Source: Sphingomonas insulae
GTDB taxonomy: Bacteria; Pseudomonadota; Alphaproteobacteria; Sphingomonadales; Sphingomonadaceae
Assembly (NCBI RefSeq): GCF_010450875.1
Contig: NZ_CP048422.1
Span: 62,001-126,000 of the forward strand
Direction: 5' to 3'
DNA length: 64,000 nucleotides
Of this stretch, positions 1-8,217 are shown one piece after another. Under the pieces are notes generated by a model. That model saw nothing but the letters and a program-made list of their open reading frames with translations. It searched no databases and was not told the DNA's origin. Position 1 is the stretch's first letter. Each line of letters opens with the position of its first letter. A program made the position numbers and the translations under genes.

Positions 1-172
1 GCGCCTGCGTATCCGCGATGTCGGCATCGGGCATCGGCAGCGGCCCGACGAGCAGCAGCAGCGCATAGGTAGGCACGAAGAAGAACAGGCCGGCGACGCG
101 CAGCAGCAGGTCCGCATCGCGGCGGAACAACGCCCAGGCATCGGCCAGCAGCGCGGCGAGCGTGACCCTCAC
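1..172 (-). CDS. Membrane protein, 3' part missing at window edge
   Basis: Only the first 57 codons lie in the window; the gene continues beyond base 1. Translation from a GTG at 172 gives a charged N-terminal helix (around [19 protein letters not shown]) followed by a hydrophobic stretch rich in F, V and L, as in an inner-membrane protein. The GTG overlaps the stop of the upstream membrane-protein gene as GTGA, so the two are probably translated together. I do not recognise the family; the pattern recalls the membrane domains attached to glycerophosphodiester phosphodiesterases. The start is well supported by the overlap; the function is unknown. Confidence 0.6.
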   Translation of the reverse strand, partial: MRVTLAALLADAWALFRRDADLLLRVAGLFFFVPTYALLLLVGPLPMPDADIADTQA

Positions 173-1032
173 GCTGCAATCCGGTCGGCACCTGCGCGCT
201 CGGCGAGCCGCGCCTCGCGCCCGACGAGCGCGACGTACAATTGCGCGGAGAAGACGATGGCGACCAGCGTCAACGCGGTCGACATCGCCTGGCCGATCAG
301 TGCCGCGACAAAGCCGACGGTCGCGCGCGCATCCGCGCCCAGGATGATGCGGACGATCAGGCCGCCGACCGACTGCGCCGCACTGGTGGCGATTCCCAGC
401 ACGATGAAGAACAGCAAGGTCACGCCGACCAGTCGCCAGGTGTGGCGGCGGGTCAGCCGCCAGCTGCGGGCGATCGCGCCCAGCCCGCGCCGTTCGTGCA
501 GCACCACGGCGTAAAGCGGCAGCATGCGCGCGCCGGCGAACAGCAGGACGACGCACGCGGCAAGAGTATAGGCGGAAACGAGCAGCGTCATGCCCGGCGC
601 CACCGCCGTCTGTCTGACGCCCTGCATCATCGCGACGACATCGACACCGGCCAGCGTCAGCAGCACGACGACGGGCAGCATGGCGACGACCATGATCGCG
701 GCCAGCCCGAGCGCGAGCAGGATCGCGGGCACCAGGCGGCGGTTCGCCAGCCGCCGCGCCTCGACCGTCCCCACGGCCGAATCGCTGGACGCGGCGATGA
801 TGCACAGCTGCCCCCACAAGGCGGCGACGAGCACCGCAATCGTCACCAGCGCGCCGAGGGCGGCGATGCCGGGCGCCGGGGCCGCCGGCGGAACGGGGAT
901 GGCATAGGCCGTGATCGCGGCGGAGATCGCCGCCGGTACGAACAGCGCCAGCACGGCGATGCCGGCCAGCATCCCGCCACGCCCGTTCAGCACCTCCATG
1001 GTGCGGTCCCACACATCGCCCATCCTGACCAT
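169..1032 (-). CDS. Polytopic inner-membrane protein of unknown function
   Basis: 287 residues with about six hydrophobic segments (roughly residues 20-45, 52-80, 95-125, 140-168, 198-220 and 235-260). A basic loop before the fifth segment ([16 protein letters not shown]) resembles the repeated motif of glycerophosphodiester-phosphodiesterase membrane domains, but there is no catalytic domain. The ATG at 1032 follows a G-rich stretch five bases upstream; an ATG at 1023 is an alternative. The frame stays open upstream to 1803, but that part is antisense to lipB and is not credible. The gene ends in a GTGA overlap with the next membrane protein. Function unassigned. Confidence 0.6.
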   Translation of the reverse strand: MVRMGDVWDRTMEVLNGRGGMLAGIAVLALFVPAAISAAITAYAIPVPPAAPAPGIAALGALVTIAVLVAALWGQLCIIAASSDSAVGTVEARRLANRRLVPAILLALGLAAIMVVAMLPVVVLLTLAGVDVVAMMQGVRQTAVAPGMTLLVSAYTLAACVVLLFAGARMLPLYAVVLHERRGLGAIARSWRLTRRHTWRLVGVTLLFFIVLGIATSAAQSVGGLIVRIILGADARATVGFVAALIGQAMSTALTLVAIVFSAQLYVALVGREARLAERAGADRIAA

Positions 1033-1185
1033 CTGGCCCCCCGTTTGCCGCAAGCGCGTCCGGTTAGCCCAAGCGCCGCGGCTTGGCCATCCATGCGCGG
1101 CGGATCGCGCACCGCGCCTGTTCTGCCGCCCTGCCCCCCGGCCTTGCCCCCTCCCCGCCTTGCAACGCCGCCCCCGCTCGCTCAC

Positions 1186-1911
1186 ATGGCAGCGATGACG
1201 GCAGGGAATGCGACGGACGTGGCGGGCCACGTGCACGAGGACGTGGACGGCATCGAATGGCGCGTGTCGCCGGGCCTGACACCCTATGACGAAGCGCTGG
1301 CGACGATGGAGGCGCGCGCAGCGGCGGTGCTGGCGGGCGAGGCACGCGAGCTCATCTGGCTGCTGGAGCATCCGCCGATCTACACCGCGGGCACGAGCGC
1401 GTCGGACGCCGACCTGATCGATCCGCGCTTTCCGGTCGTAGCGACGGGGCGTGGCGGCAAGCACACCTATCATGGGCCGGGCCAGCGCATCGTCTACATG
1501 GTGCTCGACCTCAACGCCCGTGGCCGCGACGTGCGCTGCTTCGTCCATGCCGTCGAAGGCTGGGTGATCGCGGCGCTCGGCGAATATGGCGTGTCGGCCT
1601 TTCGCGCCGAAGGACGCGTCGGCATCTGGACCCGCGATGGTGGGCCGGAGGCGAAGATCGGAGCGATCGGCGTGCGCGTCCGGCGCTGGATCACGCTGCA
1701 TGGCCTGGCGGTCAACATCGACCCAGACCTTAGCCATTTCAACGGCATCGTGCCGTGCGGCCTGCCCGAATATCCGGTCACCAGCCTTGCCGCCCTGGGC
1801 CATGATCCCGCCCTTGCAACCTTTGACGCGGCCCTGGCGTTCACCGCTCCGGCGTTCTTGTCGTCGCTCTCCTGCACTGCCGAAAAGCGTGGATTGGAAA
1901 ACGAGGCTTGA
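1186..1911 (+). CDS. lipB: Octanoyltransferase LipB
   Basis: Transfers octanoyl from acyl carrier protein to the lipoyl domains of 2-oxo-acid dehydrogenases and GcvH, the first step of protein lipoylation in the cytosol. The 241-residue protein carries the family hallmarks: the [12 protein letters not shown] substrate-pocket segment near residues 89-100, catalytic Lys157 in [11 protein letters not shown], and catalytic Cys191 in [16 protein letters not shown]. The length is normal. ATG 1186 was chosen because the open frame upstream is low-complexity and antisense to the membrane-protein gene; ATG 1195 is also possible. It diverges from that gene, with 153 bases between them that should hold both promoters. 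Confidence 0.95.
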   Translation: MAAMTAGNATDVAGHVHEDVDGIEWRVSPGLTPYDEALATMEARAAAVLAGEARELIWLLEHPPIYTAGTSASDADLIDPRFPVVATGRGGKHTYHGPGQRIVYMVLDLNARGRDVRCFVHAVEGWVIAALGEYGVSAFRAEGRVGIWTRDGGPEAKIGAIGVRVRRWITLHGLAVNIDPDLSHFNGIVPCGLPEYPVTSLAALGHDPALATFDAALAFTAPAFLSSLSCTAEKRGLENEA

Positions 1912-2001
1912 GGGCAGGACGTTATGCGATTAATGTCCACTGCGATTTGGGTATTAAAAGGGCCAGCAAGCCGTCCAAATCCTATATCTAGGGAGCTTCC
2001 A

Positions 2002-2265
2002 ATGCGTGCACTCATCTCCAAGGTCCTGACCGGCTCGCTGATCGCCGGCGCTGCCCTCGCCGTGTCGGCTTGTGGTCCGAAGACCGAGACGACGACCGAC
2101 AACACCATGGTCACCGACATGAACACCACCGACGACATGGGCACCATGAGCGACAACATGACTGCCGTCGACGGCAGCATGAACGGTGGCATGATGGCGA
2201 ACGACACGATGATGTCGAATGACACCATGATGTCGAACGACACGATGACCACCAACGCGATGTAA
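2002..2265 (+). CDS. Small Met/Asn/Asp-rich lipoprotein
   Basis: An 87-residue protein with a lipoprotein signal: basic N-terminus, hydrophobic core and lipobox VSAC with the lipidated Cys at 24. The mature part is low complexity, with repeated units such as NDTMMS and many Met, Asn, Asp and Thr. AGGGAG lies six to seven bases before the ATG. A strong hairpin plus T-run follows the stop, so it is probably a single-gene transcript. Lipoproteins of this composition recur in sphingomonads without a known role. Clustered Met could bind copper, but nothing in the sequence proves this. Confidence 0.75.
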   Translation: MRALISKVLTGSLIAGAALAVSACGPKTETTTDNTMVTDMNTTDDMGTMSDNMTAVDGSMNGGMMANDTMMSNDTMMSNDTMTTNAM

Positions 2266-2295
2266 TAGCCCTTCGGGTTATTACGGTGGTGAAAC

Positions 2296-2328
2296 GGCCG
2301 TCCGGGCAACCGGGCGGCCTTTTCTTTT
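2296..2328 (+). terminator. Rho-independent terminator after the Met-rich lipoprotein
   Basis: A 10-bp stem (GGCCGTCCGG paired with CCGGGCGGCC, one G-U pair) closes a GCAA tetraloop and is followed by TTTTCTTTT. It lies 31 bases after the lipoprotein stop. Confidence 0.9.
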
Positions 2329-2450
2329 GGTTCCAACGATTTGGCACGTTTCGTCGCTTTTTATTCGAACATGCTTAATCGGGGATTGGGTCCAACCCCA
2401 AAACCATCTAGAATCCCCCGATAAATGCCCGTTAGGGAGGAAGTTGGAAC

Positions 2451-3203
2451 ATGAACCTGTTGCGTACCGCGCTGGCGCTTGGCGGCGCGGCGATCGGCCT
2501 GACGGCGGTGGCGACGCCCGCCTCGGCACAATTCTTCCTGCGATCGCACGATTTCCGTGGCGAGGCGGTGAAGGGGCATGAGGATGGCCTGGGCCAGCCC
2601 CTGCCCGGCGCGACCGACGCGGAATTGCGCGCGGCGATGGCGTGGAGCATGCGCGCCGCGCTCAACGTCGCGGCGCTGCAATGCCAGTTCGAACCGACGC
2701 TGCTGACCGTCAACAACTACAATGCGGTGCTGAAGGATCACGAGGCCGAACTGAAGGGGTCGTTCGACACGCTGACCAAATATTTCCTCCGCACCGGCAA
2801 GACGGCGAAGGCCGGCCAGGCGGCGCTCGACCAGTTCGGCACGCGCACCTATTCGGGCTATGCCACCGTCGCCGCGCAGTTCGGCTTCTGCCAGACCGCG
2901 AGCGAGATCGGCCGCGACGCCACGTTCGTGCCGCGCGGCACCTTCGGCGATCTGGCGATGGCGCGCATCCGCGAGCTGCGCAACAGCCTGACCCCATATG
3001 GCGAACAGCATTTCCAACGCTATCTGGGCCGCGATTATGCGTCCAAGCCGCGCTTCGACCCGATCTGCTGGGACAAGAAGGGCGAATGGGTCGTCAAGAA
3101 GTGCGGCGTATTCGCATGGCCGCCCGCCGCGACCGTGACGTCGCCCGTGACGTCGGTGGCGACGACCGCGAAGACGCCGGGCACGGAAACGGCCCTGCGC
3201 TGA
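2451..3203 (+). CDS. Exported protein of unknown function
   Basis: A 250-residue protein with a clear Sec signal peptide: MNLLRT, a hydrophobic core, and a probable cleavage after ATPASA at residue 26. The mature part is mainly helical (AELRAAMAWSMRAALNVAAL) and has four cysteines (LQCQF, GFCQTA, DPICWD, KKCGVF) that could form disulfides. The tail is rich in Thr, Val and Pro. AGGGAGG lies about nine bases before the ATG. The 120-base leader upstream contains imperfect inverted repeats. I do not recognise a named family; a periplasmic location is inferred. Confidence 0.75.
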   Translation: MNLLRTALALGGAAIGLTAVATPASAQFFLRSHDFRGEAVKGHEDGLGQPLPGATDAELRAAMAWSMRAALNVAALQCQFEPTLLTVNNYNAVLKDHEAELKGSFDTLTKYFLRTGKTAKAGQAALDQFGTRTYSGYATVAAQFGFCQTASEIGRDATFVPRGTFGDLAMARIRELRNSLTPYGEQHFQRYLGRDYASKPRFDPICWDKKGEWVVKKCGVFAWPPAATVTSPVTSVATTAKTPGTETALR

Positions 3204-3210
3204 TCGAACT

Positions 3211-3241
3211 GCGCCTTCCCACGATCGCCGTGGGGAGGCGC
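3211..3241. terminator. Hairpin between convergent genes
   Basis: A 13-bp inverted repeat (GCGCCTTCCCACG and CGTGGGGAGGCGC, one wobble pair) with a five-base loop lies between the stops of the exported protein and queE. There is no long T-run on either side, so termination is inferred from position. Confidence 0.5.
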
Positions 3242-3252
3242 ATCGCCGGGCG

Positions 3253-3885
3253 CTAGCGCAGCCCCAGGTATTTGTGCGTCTGCAGCGACAGGCGCCAGTG
3301 CGGACGCTCCATCACCACGGCGATCGCCGCTTCGACGTTGGCGGCCCCGCGGGCGTCGTCCATCGGCTGCAACAGCCGATGCGCGAAGTCCCAGCGTTCC
3401 ACCTCGTCGATATCCGTTCCCGGCTGGGGCCAGACCAGCTTCAGCTCGTCACCGCTCCGTTGCACCACGACGCTGTTCGCCTTGGGACTGACGCAGATCC
3501 AGTCGATGCCCGGATGCGCGGCTAGGGTGCCGTTGGTCTCCACCGCGATGCGGAACCCGGCGGCGTGCAACGCATCGACCAGAGCATCGTCGATCTGGAG
3601 CATCGGTTCGCCCCCGGTGAGCACGACGAAGCGCTCGGCTACGCCATCGCCCCAGAAATTCTCGACCGCCGCGACCAGCGCCGCGGCCTCGCCGAACTTG
3701 CCACCGCCCAGGCCATCGGTGCCGACGAAATCGGTGTCGCAGAATTGGCAGATCGCCGTTCTGCGATCCTGCTCGCGCCCGCTCCACAGGTTGCAGCCGG
3801 CGAAGCGGACGAATACCGCCCGCCGTCCGGCGTTGACCCCCTCGCCCTGCAGGGTGAGGAACATCTCCTTGACCGCATAGCTCAT
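3253..3885 (-). CDS. queE: 7-carboxy-7-deazaguanine synthase QueE
   Basis: Radical-SAM enzyme that contracts 6-carboxytetrahydropterin to 7-carboxy-7-deazaguanine on the route to preQ0 and queuosine. The 210-residue protein has cysteines 31, 46 and 49, giving CX14CX2C, the spacing of the QueE subgroup rather than the usual CX3CX2C. LTGGEP (SAM-binding) and the N-terminal TLQGEG also fit. It lies seven bases downstream of queC, so the two are surely co-transcribed. queD and queF are not in the window. Confidence 0.95.
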   Translation of the reverse strand: MSYAVKEMFLTLQGEGVNAGRRAVFVRFAGCNLWSGREQDRRTAICQFCDTDFVGTDGLGGGKFGEAAALVAAVENFWGDGVAERFVVLTGGEPMLQIDDALVDALHAAGFRIAVETNGTLAAHPGIDWICVSPKANSVVVQRSGDELKLVWPQPGTDIDEVERWDFAHRLLQPMDDARGAANVEAAIAVVMERPHWRLSLQTHKYLGLR

Positions 3886-3892
3886 CGCGGCG

Positions 3893-4591
3893 TCACGGCT
3901 GGACGGCGTAGACCGTGGGATCGGGAATGCCGGCTTCCTGGAACCCCTTGGATCGCAGGCGGCAGCTGTCGCAGCTGCCGCAATGGACGCTGCCCGGCGC
4001 CGGATCGTAGCACGACCAGCTGATCCCCATGTCCAGGCCCAGCCGCGTCCCCTCGCGCACGATATCCGCCTTTGTCATATGCTGGAGCGGCGCGTGGATC
4101 TTGAACGGAGCACCCTCGACGCCGGCCTTGGTGGCGATCTCCGCGAGGCTTTCGAAGGCGCTGATGAATTCCGGCCTGCAATCGGGATAACCCGAATAAT
4201 CGAGCGCGTTGACGCCGATGAACAGGTCGCGCGCGCCCGCCGCCTCTGCCCAGCCGAGCGCCAGGCTGAGGAAGATGGTGTTGCGCGCGGGAACGTAGGT
4301 GACCGGAATACCGCCACCGTCTTCCGTCCCGACGCCATCCTTCGGCACGTCGATATCATCGGTCAGCGCCGAACCACCGAATGCCGACAGGTCGAGCGGC
4401 AGGACGATATGGCGCTCGGCGCCGAGCGCCACGGCGACGCGGCGCGCCGCCGCCAGCTCGACACGGTGCCGCTGGTTATAGTCGACCGACAGGGCGAGCA
4501 GGCGATAGCCAGCCTCTCGCGCGCTGGCGGCGGAGATCATCGAATCGAGCCCGCCCGAGACGAGCACGACGGCCAAAGGTGCGTTAGTCAT
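3893..4591 (-). CDS. queC: 7-cyano-7-deazaguanine synthase QueC
   Basis: ATP-dependent conversion of 7-carboxy-7-deazaguanine to preQ0 using ammonia. The 232-residue protein has the PP-loop SGGLDS at residues 12-17 and the four-cysteine zinc site near the C-terminus (Cys194, 204, 207 and 210, within WSCYDP and CGSCDSC). Length is normal. It forms a two-gene unit with queE. The 229 bases upstream, before hslO, contain a strong terminator that separates this unit from hslO. Confidence 0.95.
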   Translation of the reverse strand: MTNAPLAVVLVSGGLDSMISAASAREAGYRLLALSVDYNQRHRVELAAARRVAVALGAERHIVLPLDLSAFGGSALTDDIDVPKDGVGTEDGGGIPVTYVPARNTIFLSLALGWAEAAGARDLFIGVNALDYSGYPDCRPEFISAFESLAEIATKAGVEGAPFKIHAPLQHMTKADIVREGTRLGLDMGISWSCYDPAPGSVHCGSCDSCRLRSKGFQEAGIPDPTVYAVQP

Positions 4592-4621
4592 GATCCGCGC
4601 GGCGCTAGACCCATGATGCCC

Positions 4622-4679
4622 AAAAGAAAAGGGCCGCGGATGAGGCGGCCCTTTGAAGGGGAAGAGCGTACCCGCTCTT
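4622..4679 (-). terminator. Tandem hairpins and U-tract downstream of hslO
   Basis: Read on the minus strand, a 7-bp hairpin (AAGAGCG, loop GGTA, CGCTCTT) is followed by a second one (GGGCCGC, loop CTCATCC, GCGGCCC) and then TTTTCTTTT. The second hairpin is a textbook terminator for hslO. The linkers and one loop are C-rich (TCTCCC, TTCCCC, CTCATCC), which leaves open an independent small RNA. Confidence 0.75.
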
Positions 4680-4820
4680 TAAGGGAGAAAAGCGTGAGGC
4701 ATTCGAAAATGATCACGCACCCTGTCTAGTGCGCATGGGTTAACATCCCCCTAAGACCGGTTGGTGGCCAGCCCGGCGGCGGCGCGACGAACCGGGCGGA
4801 TCACCCCCGTCGCGGCGCCG

Positions 4821-5729
4821 TCAGGCGACCGGATCGGCCTCCGCCGGCACCGGGAACTTGGTCGCGCAGAACGCGCAATCGACCTGGATGAGGCCATCGT
4901 CGTCCGCCATTTCGCGCCGTTCCTCGATCGAGAATTTGGACAGCACGCTGGCGATGTAATCGCCGGTACAGCGACACCCGCGCGACAGCGAGGTCGAGGC
5001 GAGCACGCGTACGTCCTGCTCCTCGTTGAACAGCCGCCACACCAGTGTTTCCAGCGGCAATGCGGCATCGGCCAGTTCGTCCACGCCCGTCGTCCGCCCC
5101 AGCGCCTCGACATGCTCCCATTCGGGGTGGTCGAGCCGGGTGTGCAGGCGTTCGCGCCCCACCTCGCCCTCGGGCAGATGCTGGAGGAACAGGCCGCCGG
5201 CGATCGTCCGCCCGTCGTCGCCGCGCGCGATCCCGACACGGACGAGACTGGGGATCTGCTCTGACTGGATGAAATAGCTCTGCGCCGCTTCCGACAGCGT
5301 CTCTCCGTCGAGCGGCACGATGCCCTGATAGCGTTCGCCGGTGGTCGCCAGGTCGAACGTGATCGCGAGATAGCCCTGGCCGAACAACGCGAACAGCGTC
5401 GGCTGTTCCGGCGCCGCGGCAAGCTTGTCGGCATCGTAGTCGATATAGCCGCGCACCTCGCCCCCGCGATAATCGCAGACGAGCAGCTGGATCACGCCAT
5501 TGTCGGTCCGCGTCTGCATCGTCAGCTGGCCCGTCGGGTCCTTCAGCGTCGACCCGATCAGCGCCGCGAGCGTCAGCGCCTCCGCCAGCAGCGCCTCGAT
5601 CGCCGGTGGATAGGCATGGGCGGCGAGCACCGCGTCGAGGGCGGGGCCGAGGCGTACCACCCGGCCACGCGCCGAGCGGGAAGGGATCGCGAACCCGAGC
5701 GCGCGATCAAGGTCAATTGGCTGTTGCAT
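4821..5729 (-). CDS. hslO: Redox-regulated chaperone Hsp33
   Basis: Cytosolic holdase activated by oxidation through a zinc-bound four-cysteine switch. The 302-residue protein shows the switch at its C-terminal end: Cys252 and Cys254 (GCRCTG), then Cys285 and Cys288 (DCAFCATKF). The N-terminal domain contains TLKDPTGQLTMQTR and GYLAITFDL typical of the family. The ATG at 5729 matches usual family starts; an in-frame ATG at 5765 would add 12 Pro/His-rich residues, and neither has a good ribosome site. It is third in the argD-argF-hslO order, 114 bases after argF, with a palindromic repeat in between. Confidence 0.9.
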   Translation of the reverse strand: MQQPIDLDRALGFAIPSRSARGRVVRLGPALDAVLAAHAYPPAIEALLAEALTLAALIGSTLKDPTGQLTMQTRTDNGVIQLLVCDYRGGEVRGYIDYDADKLAAAPEQPTLFALFGQGYLAITFDLATTGERYQGIVPLDGETLSEAAQSYFIQSEQIPSLVRVGIARGDDGRTIAGGLFLQHLPEGEVGRERLHTRLDHPEWEHVEALGRTTGVDELADAALPLETLVWRLFNEEQDVRVLASTSLSRGCRCTGDYIASVLSKFSIEERREMADDDGLIQVDCAFCATKFPVPAEADPVA

Positions 5730-5799
5730 GGGGTGGGAGATGGGATGCGGGCGGGTGGGGGTCAAGTTTGGCGGGGCGTGGCCCAGAACCTCGCCATGT

Positions 5800-5829
5800 C
5801 CGTCATCCCGGCGAACCCCGGGACGACGG
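5800..5829. repeat. Short palindromic repeat between argF and hslO
   Basis: CCGTCATCCCGG and CCGGGACGACGG form a 12-bp inverted repeat with one mismatch around a short loop. It looks like a fragment of a dispersed palindromic repeat frequent in high-GC alphaproteobacteria. No T-run is present. Confidence 0.55.
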
Positions 5830-5843
5830 AATGGAGGCAGGGG

Positions 5844-6761
5844 TTATCCGATCTGCCCGAATACCCAGCGCAGCACCGCCTTTTGCGCATGCAACCGGTT
5901 CTCCGCCTCGGCCCAGATCAGCGATTGCGGACCATCGATCACCGCATCCACCACCTCTTCGCCACGATGCGCGGGCAGGCAGTGGAGGAAGCGTGCGTCG
6001 GGCTTGGCGCGCGCCATCAGCGCCGCATCGACCTGATAGGGCATCATCGCCGCCAGCTTGGTGTCGGCATGCGCCTGTCCCATCGAAATCCATGTGTCGG
6101 TGACGATCACATCGGCCCCCTCGACCGCTTCCTGCGGGGATGCGACGACGCGCGCCCGGCCCTGCCCCAGCGCGATGTCCGTCTCCGGCGGCGCGAACCC
6201 CTGCGGACAGGCGGCGATGACGTCGAACTGCATCAGCCCGGCCGCCTCCATCAGCGATGCGAGCACGTTGTTGCCATCGCCCAGCCAGGCGACCTTCAGG
6301 CCGGGCAGCGCCTTGCCGTCCTCGAGGATGGTCTGGAGGTCGGCCATGATCTGGCAGGGATGCGAGAAGTCGGTTAGACCGTTGATGACCGGCACGCCGG
6401 CGTATCGCGCCATATCCTCGACCTTGGCATGGTCGTCGGTGCGGATCATGATCGCATCGACGTAGCCGGACAACACGCGCGCGGTGTCGGCGATGCTCTC
6501 GCCGCGGCCCAGCTGCATCGATCCCGCATCCATGACGATCGACGTGCCGCCGAGCTGGCGGATCGCCATGTCGAAGCTGACGCGGGTGCGGGTTGAATTC
6601 TTTTCGAAGATCATCGCCAGCACATGGCCGGCAAGCGGCGCATCCGCATCGGCGCGCCCCCTGGGGAAACCGGCACGCGCCGCCTTGCGGTCGATCGCAT
6701 CGGCCAGCATCGCGGCGACGCCATCGGCGCCGGCATCGGACAGGTTCAGGAAATGGCGCAT
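5844..6761 (-). CDS. argF: Ornithine carbamoyltransferase ArgF
   Basis: Makes citrulline from ornithine and carbamoyl phosphate in arginine synthesis. The 305-residue protein has the carbamoyl-phosphate site STRTR (56-60), HPCQ (134-137) and the ornithine-binding HCLPAHR (260-266). ATG 6761 was chosen over an upstream in-frame start at 6776 because AAGGAAGAG lies at proper spacing before it. It follows argD, separated by about 150 bases that hold a long inverted repeat. Confidence 0.95.
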   Translation of the reverse strand: MRHFLNLSDAGADGVAAMLADAIDRKAARAGFPRGRADADAPLAGHVLAMIFEKNSTRTRVSFDMAIRQLGGTSIVMDAGSMQLGRGESIADTARVLSGYVDAIMIRTDDHAKVEDMARYAGVPVINGLTDFSHPCQIMADLQTILEDGKALPGLKVAWLGDGNNVLASLMEAAGLMQFDVIAACPQGFAPPETDIALGQGRARVVASPQEAVEGADVIVTDTWISMGQAHADTKLAAMMPYQVDAALMARAKPDARFLHCLPAHRGEEVVDAVIDGPQSLIWAEAENRLHAQKAVLRWVFGQIG

Positions 6762-6777
6762 GGTCTCTTCCTTCAAT

Positions 6778-6904
6778 CTCTCTCCCTCCGGGAGAGGGAG
6801 GGACCCCGAAGGGCGGAAGGGTGAGGGCGATGTCGCCTTGGCGTCACCCTCACCCTTCCCACGCCTTCGGCGCGGGCCCCTTCCCTCTCCCGACGGGAGA
6901 GGGA
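6778..6904. repeat. Long imperfect inverted repeat between argD and argF
   Basis: Two arms of about 55 bases face each other. The left runs CTCCGGGAGAGGGAGGG...GGAAGGGTGAGGG; the right is its near complement CCCTCACCCTTCCC...CCCTCTCCCGACGGG. The whole stretch could fold into one long hairpin in the argD-argF message. A half copy occurs at 32352-32409, showing that it is dispersed. Confidence 0.75.
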
Positions 6905-6911
6905 GCCTTGG

Positions 6912-8108
6912 TCAGTCGTCGCTCGCCGGCACGAACACCCGCGCCGCCGCGCTCAGCCTGTCGACGCATTCGGCGACATGCGTGTCCTCGATCACCAGCG
7001 GCGGCAGCATGCGGACGACGTTCTCGCCCGCAGCGACCAGCAGCAGCTGGTGATTGTCGCGGGCGTGCGCGACGAATTCGCGCGGCTCGACCCCGGCCTT
7101 CAGCTTCAGGCCCAGCATCAGCCCCTTGCCGCGGACCCCCTCGAAGACGTGGTCGTGGTTGGGGATCATCTGCTCGAGCGCACCGCGCAGTCGCTCGCCC
7201 ATCGCCTCGACATTGGCGAGGAACCCATCCGCGAGCATCACGTCGAGCACCGCCTGCCCCGCCGCCATCGCCAGCGGATTGCCGCCATAGGTCGATCCGT
7301 GCGTCCCGATCACCATGCCCTTGGCCGCATGTTCGGTGGCAAGGCACGCGCCGAGCGGGAAGCCGCCGCCGATGCCCTTGGCGACCGACATGATGTCGGG
7401 TTCGATGCCATAATGCTCATACGCCCACATCTTGCCGGTGCGCCCATAGCCGCACTGCACCTCATCGAGGATCAGAAGCAGGCCGTGCGCGTCGCACGCC
7501 TTGCGCAGGCCGGTGATGAACTCCGGCGTGCCGACCGAGACACCGCCCTCGCCCTGGATCGTCTCGACCATGAAGCCCGCGGTCTCGTCGTCGATCAGCG
7601 CCAGCGCGGCGTCGAGATCGTTGAACGGCGCATAGGCGAAGCCGGGCAGCAGCGGTTCGAAACCATCGCGCATCTTGGGCTGGTTGGTCGCCGAGATCGC
7701 CCCCATCGTCCGCCCGTGAAAGGCGTTGTTGAAGGTGATGATCTTGTGCCGCTGCGGATTGCCGTCCGCGAAGTGGAACCGGCGGGCGGTCTTGATCGCG
7801 CATTCCACCGCCTCGGCGCCCGAATTGGTGAAGAACACGGTGTCGGCAAAGCTGTTGGCGACGATGCGCTCCGCCAGCGCCTCGCCCTGCGGGCTGCCGT
7901 ACAGGTTGCTGACGTGCATCAGCGTCGCAGCCTGTTCGGCGATCGCCCTGGTCAGATGCGGATGGCCGTGGCCCAGCGCGTTGACCGCGATTCCAGCGGC
8001 CATGTCGAGGTAGCGCGTGCCGTCTTCAGAAATGAGGTAACACCCCTCACCTCGGACCGGACGCACCCCGCACCGTGGATAGACGGGCATGAGCGGCGTA
8101 ATGGTCAC
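6912..8108 (-). CDS. argD: Acetylornithine / succinyldiaminopimelate aminotransferase ArgD
   Basis: PLP-dependent class III aminotransferase of arginine (and often lysine) synthesis. The 398-residue protein has the cofactor Lys244 in SVAKGIGGGFPLGA, Asp215 in LILDEVQ, and the NSGAEAVECAIK phosphate-binding segment near residues 95-106. The GTG at 8108 is preferred to ATG 8090 because GGAGAAGAGGAG lies seven bases upstream of it. It is first in the argD-argF-hslO set; a hairpin lies just before its ribosome site. Confidence 0.93.
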   Translation of the reverse strand: MTITPLMPVYPRCGVRPVRGEGCYLISEDGTRYLDMAAGIAVNALGHGHPHLTRAIAEQAATLMHVSNLYGSPQGEALAERIVANSFADTVFFTNSGAEAVECAIKTARRFHFADGNPQRHKIITFNNAFHGRTMGAISATNQPKMRDGFEPLLPGFAYAPFNDLDAALALIDDETAGFMVETIQGEGGVSVGTPEFITGLRKACDAHGLLLILDEVQCGYGRTGKMWAYEHYGIEPDIMSVAKGIGGGFPLGACLATEHAAKGMVIGTHGSTYGGNPLAMAAGQAVLDVMLADGFLANVEAMGERLRGALEQMIPNHDHVFEGVRGKGLMLGLKLKAGVEPREFVAHARDNHQLLLVAAGENVVRMLPPLVIEDTHVAECVDRLSAAARVFVPASDD

Positions 8109-8127
8109 GAGAGGTCTCCTCTTCTCC

Positions 8128-8158
8128 AAACGAGAAAGGGCGGCCCGTCGGACCGCCC
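8128..8158 (-). terminator. Hairpin and T-rich tract upstream of argD
   Basis: On the minus strand GGGCGGTCC, loop GAC, GGGCCGCCC form a 9-bp stem followed by TTTCTCGTTT. It most simply ends the transcript of the preceding exported-protein gene. Because it sits immediately before the argD ribosome site it could also act as a leader hairpin for the arg genes. Confidence 0.65.
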
Positions 8159-8217
8159 GCGATCGCATGTACCGGCAATGCCCGGGATGGGTCAACCACG
8201 GCAGCGAACACCCCGTC

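Noticed and set aside
2180..2262. Short tandem units that could suggest a CRISPR or VNTR
   Set aside because: They are codon repeats (Asn-Asp-Thr-Met-Met-Ser) inside a coding gene with no spacer structure.
4616..4729. Plus-strand small basic frame ([16 protein letters not shown]...)
   Set aside because: It is made from the two minus-strand terminator hairpins and has no ribosome site.
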